From Chamaea fasciata (Eukaryota > Chordata > Aves > Passeriformes > Sylviidae), in assembly GCA_029207755.1 (NCBI GenBank), contig JARCOQ010000005.1, forward strand, positions 51,859,563 to 51,923,562: DNA of 64,000 nt, read 5' to 3'. Positions 56,101-64,000 of this stretch are shown piece after piece. Position 1 is the stretch's first letter. Each line of letters opens with the position of its first letter. Below the pieces are notes generated by a model that did no database searches, was not told where the DNA came from, and saw only the letters and a program-made list of their open reading frames with translations. Made by a program: the position numbers and the translations under genes.

Positions 56101-57283
56101 GCAGGATCAGGATTTTCAGTGTAGATGACAAGAGTGGTGTATTCAACCACATAAACTCCATAAATGCATAAAGGATCCAAGTTCAGCTCCCGAGTGAAGC
56201 TGCTTTTATCCTGGCATTTATGAATATAAACCACCCCTCTGTGTTTTAAATCTCACATGGGGTAATACAGTGTAATTACACAAAGTACTTAGAAATACTT
56301 CCCTAAGTTAAGCTATATGTCTGTTATGTTGGACCATCAGGTGGGGGAAATTAATGATTTCATGTACGAGGCTTGAATCTAGAAAAAATTATTATCTGGT
56401 ATTAATTACATTTGTGGTAGTCTCAGACTGTCCTGGACAACTCACATTTTTATCTGCATGGAACCATTCCCTACATCATGTGGGAAAAACCACATAGTGT
56501 CTGTTATTCTTACTCAGGCTTTAGGGTTGTAATCATAGAACAAATATAAAAGAAGGGCAATACCAGGCACTGCTTAGAGTGTTTTGCCACACTGAAAACC
56601 ATTTAATGCCTTTTCAGTTCCTAAATACCTTTAAAAAGGTGTTTTTAAGCACCCTATGATGAATAATTTTCAGAGAAGTACTGTACGAGGTACCGCTGGT
56701 GAAGGCAGTACGAAAAATTCCTGTTAAATGCTGTGGATAGCCCTGATCATCTGGGCGGAGGGAAGATTAATTCCAACTGGACAAAGCACAAATGCTCTTA
56801 AGATGCTCAGGGGCTGGGCAGCCCCACCACAGCAGGGCACATTGTTTAACAGTGCAGGTAGAGAAGCCAAGAACAGGAATATTCCCCCTGACCCCAATCC
56901 ATTATCCATACCCCTCATATGAGCCTTGTGCAGGGAGAAGATAATGTTGGCACAGGATGAAAATATAAATAAATCTAGATAAGAAAAGAGGAAGGAGATC
57001 TGTAACAGAAGAAAAGTATTCCTCTGAAACAATGTCCTGATAGATGCTGAGAAAAACTGTGTTGGACTGAAGATCTAAGATGTATTTTTGTAGCAGATAA
57101 TGTGTCATGCCTATCACAACAAGTAAACTGGACTTAGTAAACTATAAGGTCCATTCAACACTAAATTACCCAAAATAATTGGACTACATAAACCTGTTCC
57201 CAGTCCTTTACTGTATTTATTTGGAAAAGCTTAAATCACTGTCTTTAATAGGGCACAGTGAGGTTCTCACCACCATGCTACTG

Positions 57284-57324
57284 AAAACAAACAAACAAAC
57301 AAACAAACAAACAAACAAACAAAC
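57284..57324 (+). repeat. (AAAC)n microsatellite, about ten units
   Basis: Perfect ACAA/AAAC repeat ending AAACCAAAG. Confidence 0.95.
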
Positions 57325-57557
57325 CAAAGCAAGACAACCACTGCTAGAATTCTTAGCAGTTTTTTCTGAGATCTTCCCAGTCATCCCGAGTTTTTTCTCA
57401 CCTTATGTTTGCAAAATAGAAGAGAGATTCTTCTGTTTCAGTGGGTCACTTCAGAAGGCTTTTAGGTTGGGAATAAGGCCCACTGTAATGCCTGAGAAGG
57501 AAGTAGAGCTACTTCAGACATATTTTTCTCCCTTCTCTCCAGACAGCTCTATTGAGA

Positions 57558-57612
57558 TTATATGGGAAATGGCATAGGAAATGATATGGGAAATTATAGG
57601 GGAAATTACATA
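57558..57612 (+). repeat. Degenerate GGGAAAT-type short tandem repeat
   Basis: Four loosely related units: ATATGGGAAATGG, ATAGGAAATG, ATATGGGAAATT, ATAGGGGAAATTAC. Confidence 0.6.
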
Positions 57613-57960
57613 GAGTGGTGTGATAGAGCCTCTCCTTTGAAACTGTTCCTGAGCAGACCTCTCTTCACAACTGGGGGCATCTCTGTGTTGGAAGGTAAAA
57701 ATGGAATTGTAGAGCACTGCAGCGGTGTAAACATGAACACTCAATTTTCTGGCATCCACAGTCCTAGAGAGAGCCCCATGCGTGTTGAAAGGCATTTTCC
57801 TTGCTCCAGCTCCATATGATGGTATTGGAATCAATTAAATTGCATGACTGAGTTTTGGGAAGGAAATAAAAAGTATCCCAAGCTTCTGCAGCTGAAGGAC
57901 TAGCAAAGGGTGATAGGCGAGTTTCAGAAATGTTTACAGCTTGCATACATTTCAGAAATG

Positions 57961-57985
57961 TTTACTACTAGTTTCTAGTAGTAAA
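57961..57985. repeat. Perfect hairpin: 11-bp arms, TTT loop
   Basis: TTTACTACTAG (57961-57971) and CTAGTAGTAAA (57975-57985) are exact reverse complements. Just upstream the block TTTCAGAAATGTTTAC occurs twice (starting at 57922 and about 57950), the second running into the hairpin. Confidence 0.9.
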
Positions 57986-58619
57986 TTGTCTCTTTCATCT
58001 GCTTCATCCAAACACCATCAGTCTGCAACCATGGGCTGCATACTTCATGAGGATATTTATTTTCATGGAGGACCAGGATAGCAGTCTACAGCAAGTCATT
58101 TGTAAACAGTTTAAGCCTTTATCTGTTCACCAGGAACATAATACCTTCGTATTTATTTACTAGCAATCACCATTCATTTTATAGCTATTTATCTATGGAG
58201 ATTGTCCTCAAGTGAGTTCATTACATGTGCCTGGTATTTCAAATGCCAGGTTTACTGGATGTTGTCATTGGATACTAATTCCCTTAGCAATGCTTCTGAC
58301 TGAATCAATAGCACTACCCTTGAAAATCTGGTTTATAGTAGAAATATTTGCATACAGCAAACTCCAGTCTTGCTTCTAGAAATATCTTTTTCTCAGCTTT
58401 AAGTCTGACATTTAACAAGCAGGTCACTGAGGGGAACATTTAGAAGAAATAAGACGGGTCCCAAAGATGCCCCAAAAGACCCATCTTTGCCCTCTCTCCT
58501 GATCAAAGAGGATTAAGAATAGTTGCAGCCTGTTTGACCAAACAACTCCTCTGAGGCTTTTGAACATACTGATCTTTGATCCTAGCCACAAAACACAGGT
58601 GTCGCTGTTGTTTTTTTGG

Positions 58620-58685
58620 TTTTTGTTTTGTTTTGTTTTGTTTTGTTTTGTTTTGTTTTGTTTTGTTTTGTTTTGTTTTGTTTTT
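58620..58685 (+). repeat. (TTTTG)n microsatellite, about 12-13 units
   Basis: Perfect pentamer array with T-rich edges. Confidence 0.96.
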
Positions 58686-61600
58686 AAAGCACAGATCCCC
58701 CTGTCTTAGGTACAGTCAGTTCAGAAGTAAATACCAGTTAATTCAGAAATCCAAAGTTCAGTCTTCCTTCCTTAACTTTCTATTTGCCCCTTAAGTGGAG
58801 TTTTCTCAGACCCTCAAGGGGCTTCTCTTTTCCTTTTGGAGGCAGAGGACAGCCCCAGAAAAGCGAAGATGAGAAGCATTTCAGTTCCACTAAAATGGAG
58901 CTGAGGAACATGTGGAACTTACACAGGTAATCTATTCCTTATCTTAACCAACAGCCTAATACTTTTTTATTAACAGGAAGTCATTGGATTCAAGTTTTAT
59001 TTTATAGACTAGAAATCTGAGGGAAGAAAAATCATCACACTGGCATCTGTGAAATAATAACTCTTGTGCCCATGAAGTCATTAAGTTAAACTAACAGTAT
59101 GCAAAGCTTGGAGAAGCTTTCGTTAACCATCTCTACAGAGGGAACGATGGTCACACAAATGCCTGGCACCTGCTGCTGCAAGAATCAACTGGGAAGTAAA
59201 TAATACCCACACAAGTATCAGAGATTCTCAGTGTGTCTCTCCTGTTTTTCAGGCTTTCTCATTCATCCCAGTGACAAGCTGGGTGTGCAAACACGAGGCT
59301 GTAAGGAAACTTAACAGCCTTGGAAATCAAGGCTTTTAAGACACAGATACACAACACAGAGGAAGAACTGATGCAAAAATGACACTGCACTGGCAAAGAA
59401 AAGCAGGCAGAAATGGCAAGAAGAAAAGAGCATTGATTCCTTGGATTTCCACTCCATGTACACTGGAGGACTGTTTGAAAAACCATGAGACAATTGAGAA
59501 GTGTTTTTACTTGCTGGTTACCCAGCTAATTAGTACATGAAAGGCTAAAGAACACAGCACACCAGGAAGAGAGTGGAAAGTTGCAATTGCCAAACAGACA
59601 GCTCAGTTTCTTTTGTGACCAAAATCAGAGCTCTCTTGTCCCCTCTTCAGATGCTCAGCTATCAAATTCTCCACTTGAATCATTAGGTAACCAGCACAGG
59701 TTACAAGAATAATATTTTCAGAGACACATGCACTTTTCTGTATCCACCCTCATACAGTAGGTGATTAGGGAATCACATTAAATTAATTGTACAATGAGAC
59801 TTTGAACAGGTCCTTGAAAACTGAATAAAACTCATTTTACAGAGGAAGTGGAGTTAATTCTAAAAAATCACTTGAACCAAATTCTTGTTTGAGATAAGAA
59901 GCGAAGTATCACTGAGTGAGGGTATGACACTTAATCACTGCTTATACTGTTATTTATCTGCTCTTAATTATGTCTTCTTTTCCTTGAAGCAGGGAAACTT
60001 TATAGATTTCTCTCATAAAACCTGTATCTCCTACCTTACTGCAGGTGTAATCAGGAATGTTAAAGCCACATCCTAAATTTTAGCTTGTCAGTAAAACTCA
60101 GACTGATACGACTATGACTTCGACAGCAGGCAAAGATTTTTAGGCAAGTGCTGACAGATGTTGTGGATCTGATGCAGAAAAGCAGCCTTTAGTATTTAAT
60201 GTGGTGATGAGAAATTAAGTTGCCTGAGGCATGAAATATAATTGTTCATTTACACTGAAAACCCATGGATGCAAAACCAACCATTACAGTCATGGATGAG
60301 GAAAGCAGTAAAATAATACATCCAGATCTTCAAACCAGTTTTGAAACTTTAATATTTTCTCTAATTAGTCTCTGGGGAAAATACTTGCATCAATGATAGC
60401 ATTGGTACAGGTCTCTCAGTGCTAGAAATGGTAGAAAAGTTGGTATATCCACACAGTTGTTCCTCAATGAGTCTTTCTCAGATCAAGTGAGAGAATTCCC
60501 TGATAGTTTCCCCTATCCCAAGCAAGTAAATAAATTTAAAAAAAATAATAATCATGCACCTTTCATTAGAAATTTGGTGTGAAATAAAGCTGCAGTCCCA
60601 AAGCAATCCCAGAAATTATATTCTCATTATGACTATTCAGAGTTCATGAAGCATCATGATCCAATATATTATGAGATTTTTTTTCCATGTAATTTTTTCT
60701 TCTTGCAATTTGTGCAGCAAAGGTCACAAAGAAAGAACTGGTGGAGTTTGGGGAGTTTAATTGCTATCAGTTTTGATATATTAAGCAGGGTTTATCTGCA
60801 ATTATTTGACTTGGAGCTGAAGCTATTCATTAGATGCAAAGGAAGTTGTTTGTTTGACTGTGGAGTAATAAAGCTTCCACGTCCTTACCAGGGAGTCAAC
60901 AACATTATCATTTGTCACTGTAATTTTCTTCCTCTCTATAGCAGGCAACAACAGATCCTTGCAAAATGATGGGGAAATCTTCACCCTCCAGTGCACAGCT
61001 GGCAGGGGACTCAGGGTGGTAACACTGCCCTGCTGACTGTTCCCCCCACCGTTTTCTGGATGCCTCCCATAAATAATAGAATTCTGTTTCCTCTCAGATC
61101 CTGGCTGGCACAGCAGACAAGGAGATGCCCCTGCCACCACACCTCCCTGGCAGCACCTCAGCATGGCTGAGGAGGCAGAGACAACACCCTAAGGCTTGAA
61201 ATAATGAGCTGTCACTGTCTAGGCTGGCAACTGCAAACCAGTCCATGACAGAAAAAAAAAGGGTATTTAGAAATGTATAGGTGAGTTTGGATTAACTTAT
61301 TCCTTCCCCAATCTCACACCACTCAGAGAAATCATGTTTCAAAAGCCCCTTTCCATGTATTTTTTCCCCTTGTTTCTTTTCTTGTTGGACAAAAATCATC
61401 AAAAGCCTGACTTTAAAGGAAAGAAATTTTGTGTGCTTGTTTCAGTCTGTTTTGTCCACTTTTTCTTTCCCCTCCTTTCCCACACTGTAATTTAAGGAAA
61501 AAGAAGTCAAGCATGAAGAGGGCTCAAGCTGAAGAAAATAATTCTCAGAAGCTTTCAAAAACCAGCAGATGCTTTGAATACTCATTTTGTGAGGCATTCC

Positions 61601-61776
61601 TTTTCCAAGAAATGCTGCAGCTGAAATGTGTCTGTTAGGTGCAAAGAAGGGACAGCAGCTTGATTGGCCAGAACAGGTTTGGTGTCACGAGGTGGTGACA
61701 GTGAGCTGCTGCATGCTCATGGCTGAGGATTCTGAGAAACCCAAAAAGTGTAATCTGTGAGGATAGAAAATGACTA

Positions 61777-61793
61777 CTCTGTGTGACACAGAG
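61777..61793. repeat. 17-bp near-palindrome with 1-base centre
   Basis: CTCTGTGT G ACACAGAG: exact 8-base arms. Confidence 0.85.
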
Positions 61794-63451
61794 AGACGAT
61801 GACAAGACCAACCTGACGATGTTTTTCCAGGCTTTTGAGGAAGAAAAGTTTCATAGCACTATGATAAAGGAATGGGAGAAAGGGAGCACAGGGGAGAAGG
61901 TGAATGGGAAACATTGAGTAATGGGGAAAGAAATTAGAGGAAAATACTGTAAGAAAATCAGCTCATGCCAAATAAATGAGTCAAAAAAACCATTCTTTCT
62001 TCCCTCGTGAAATCCTCTTTCAGTTCAATTGAAACACTTTGAGTAAAACGTTGCAAATAAAATAATTGTTTAAATTAACCCAGACATAAAATGTTTTGCT
62101 CTATAAAAAGAAGTAATATCCAAATCTGATACAAATATTGAATTGAACTGAGAAAGTAAAAGTGAAAACTGAGAACTAAATTGAGAAAGTACTGGAAGAA
62201 GAATTCAATGCCTTCCTAATTTTTCTGCCAAGAAGAAATGGTTATATTAAAAAAGATTTATATAAAACCCCATCAATTTGCATAATTGGCATAAGTTATC
62301 ACATTCTACCTTTTTTTTTTAAATTCTCTCTTTGTTTTAGTCTCTTCTTTTCTAGTAGCGTTTGAGCCATTAGTGACTGCAGCAGTTGTTATTCTCTGCA
62401 GTTGCACCTAGAGATGAACCATCCTTCTTCTACATCACCACACCTCTCAAATAAAGAGCCCCAAACAATAAACTCATCCTGGCCTGCAGTGGCTTTGCTG
62501 TGCAATCCCTCCTTCCAGTGGAAGGACAGGTGAAGTGCCAAGGAAAATATCAAGGTTTTAGATGACAATATTTAATTTTTATGATAAAAGAATTGTTTTT
62601 GCAATAATTTTACTTGGTAAGGTGAACTACTGGGTTATGACTTGACTTCAATAGAGAAACATTCCCTCTACAGCAAACGAAAGAAATATTTTGGAGGACT
62701 CAGTAAGATCAGCACCTGTCCCTTGAGCAGAGGGGATTTCAGATTGATTCTCCACTCCAGCAATTAAATTAATGGCTTAAAATTGTGCCTGCAGCCACTC
62801 TCTGTTCTCTTGAGACAGTACTGGTTCAGAAGCGTCTTTCCTCTGCTCACTCAGGGCAGGCCAGCTTAGGCTACAGGGGGAGATTTAATTGACTTCATAA
62901 TCTAATTGATTCATGGCATCCTGTTCTCTGCTGGGCAAACCATGTTGTCCTCTTCACCTGCCGTTCCATTTCTTTTCTTTCTGAGAGTCAACTACCAAAA
63001 CTTTCTGATGAGGTGGGGAAAAGTGAATTAAACTACTTTAAAGTATAAAAACACCTTCCAGGTGGCTTTGTTCATTTGACAGAATGAAGACGTGTCTTCT
63101 GCACTTCTTTCACTTCATGTACAGTTCTGATAAGGGTTATAAAATTACTTGACATTTTGTGACAGGCCCACTGTCATTTCCCTAACTCAAGGGGACAACA
63201 CAGACAGGCAGGCTCTAGCACACACACACCAGAGCTGGTTAAGGCAGCTTCTCTGTCCTGAGAGCATTTCTGCTGTGCAGCCCTGAGAGCAGGGACTGAA
63301 AACCAAACAACACAATGGATTCTTCAGCTATAGCTGTTCGTGTTTTAGATCAGATAAGACAGTTCTGCTTTAAATTGGACAGGGAGGTGAAAATTGAAAG
63401 AAGAAGAATATTTTCTAAGCATGGAGTGATGCAGAAGTGTGTATATTTAAA

Positions 63452-64000
63452 TAGAATCACAGGATTATTAAGGTTAGAAAAGACCTGCAAGATGGCTGAG
63501 TCCAACCTGTGACCAATCCCCACCTTGTAAACCAGACCACCACAGTGAGTGCCACATCCAGTCATTCCTTGAGCACCTCCAGGGATGGGAATTTCACCAA
63601 CTGCCTGGGCAGCCCCTTCCAATGACTGATAAACCCTTTCCATGAAAAAATTCCTCCTGATTTCCAGCCTGAGCCTCCCCTGGCACAGCTTGAGGCCGTT
63701 TCCCCTTGTCCTGTCCCTTGTTCCCTGGGAGCAGAGCCCAACACCCCTGGCTGTCCCCTCCTGTCAGGGAGTTGTGCAGAGCCAGAAGGTCCCCCCTGAG
63801 CCTCCTTTTCTCCAGGCTGAGCCCCCACAGCTCCCTCAGCCCCTCCTGGTGCTCCAGCCCTTCCCCAGCTCCATTCCCTTCCCTGGACACGCTCCAGCCC
63901 CTCAATGTCTTTCCTGCCCTGAGGTTCCCAGCACTGCCCCAGGATGTGAGGTGTGGCCCCAGCAGTGTCCAGCACAGGGGACAGTCACTGCCCTGGCCCT
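63452..64000 (-). mobile_element. CR1 LINE, 3' end plus upstream region, running off the window
   Basis: This is the longest CR1 in the window. From its reversed tail (AGAATCACAGGATTATTAAGG) it passes CCAGTCATTCCTTGAGCACC, CTCCTGATTTCCAGCCTGAG, CTTGAGGCCGTTTCCCCTTG, CTCCTTTTCTCCAGGCTGAG and GCACTGCCCCAGGATGTGAG up to the window edge. It looks little diverged from the family pattern. The open frames on its minus strand are not independent genes. Confidence 0.95.

Larger units (their letters stand above)
53121..63451. other. Long intergenic stretch
   Basis: Only microsatellites and small palindromes (listed) were found across about 10 kb. There are no CR1 copies, exons or RNA genes that I can support. 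The low repeat content compared with the left half could reflect older, decayed sequence or conserved noncoding DNA; the two cannot be told apart here. Confidence 0.5.

Noticed and set aside
57179..57577. 132-codon open frame containing a Thr-Asn-Lys-Gln repeat
   Set aside because: It is driven by the (AAAC)n microsatellite; no supporting signal.
63562..63975. Overlapping minus-strand open frames near the right edge
   Set aside because: They lie entirely in CR1 3' sequence, which often has open frames by composition.
1..64000. tRNA, 5S, U1, U2, U6, 7SK or Y RNA genes, and CRISPR-like arrays
   Set aside because: I looked for the conserved starts or B-box-type motifs of these RNAs and for regularly spaced repeats with unique spacers, and saw none. 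Short or diverged RNA genes could still be missed by eye.

Overview
This window is vertebrate nuclear DNA, almost certainly from a bird and probably a passerine. The evidence is a split gene with GT-AG introns, many 5'-truncated CR1 LINEs on both strands, ERV-type LTRs, poly(A)/poly(T) and short microsatellites, and no sign of bacterial-style gene packing. The species cannot be named from the sequence alone.

One protein-coding gene can be supported, and it is complete: NDUFA9, the 39-kDa accessory subunit of mitochondrial complex I. It lies on the minus strand as 11 coding exons between 39143 (start codon) and 27075 (stop codon). I placed every exon by reading the reverse complement. All ten introns have GT-AG ends, reading phase is kept at every junction, and the exons sum to 1131 nt (376 residues plus stop). 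The start codon sits in a CpG island with GC-box, NRF1-like and YY1-like motifs.

Layout. 1-26970 is gene-free sequence downstream of NDUFA9, with about a dozen CR1 pieces; one is an internal ORF2 fragment (16305-16860) and the rest are mostly 3' ends. 26970-39250 is NDUFA9; introns 1, 8 and 9 carry CR1 insertions and intron 1 also holds a short direct duplication. 39395-41850 is an unusual block upstream of the NDUFA9 promoter: a CR1 piece, a roughly 365-bp inverted duplication (39675-40036 against 40566-40930) and a diverged direct repeat pair near 41.1 and 41.7 kb. 41850-64000 is AT-rich intergenic DNA with a solo LTR (46026-46422), a probable second LTR on the opposite strand (46568-46828), microsatellites including a 200-bp polypurine tract (52838-53038), and CR1 copies at 50.5 kb and at the right edge.

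No previously undescribed multi-gene system is visible. The most unusual unexplained structures are the inverted duplication upstream of NDUFA9, a perfect 16-bp-arm hairpin at 19438-19479, and a CpG-bearing patch at 24600-24790. Element boundaries and similarity judgements were made by eye and are approximate except where exact bases are given.
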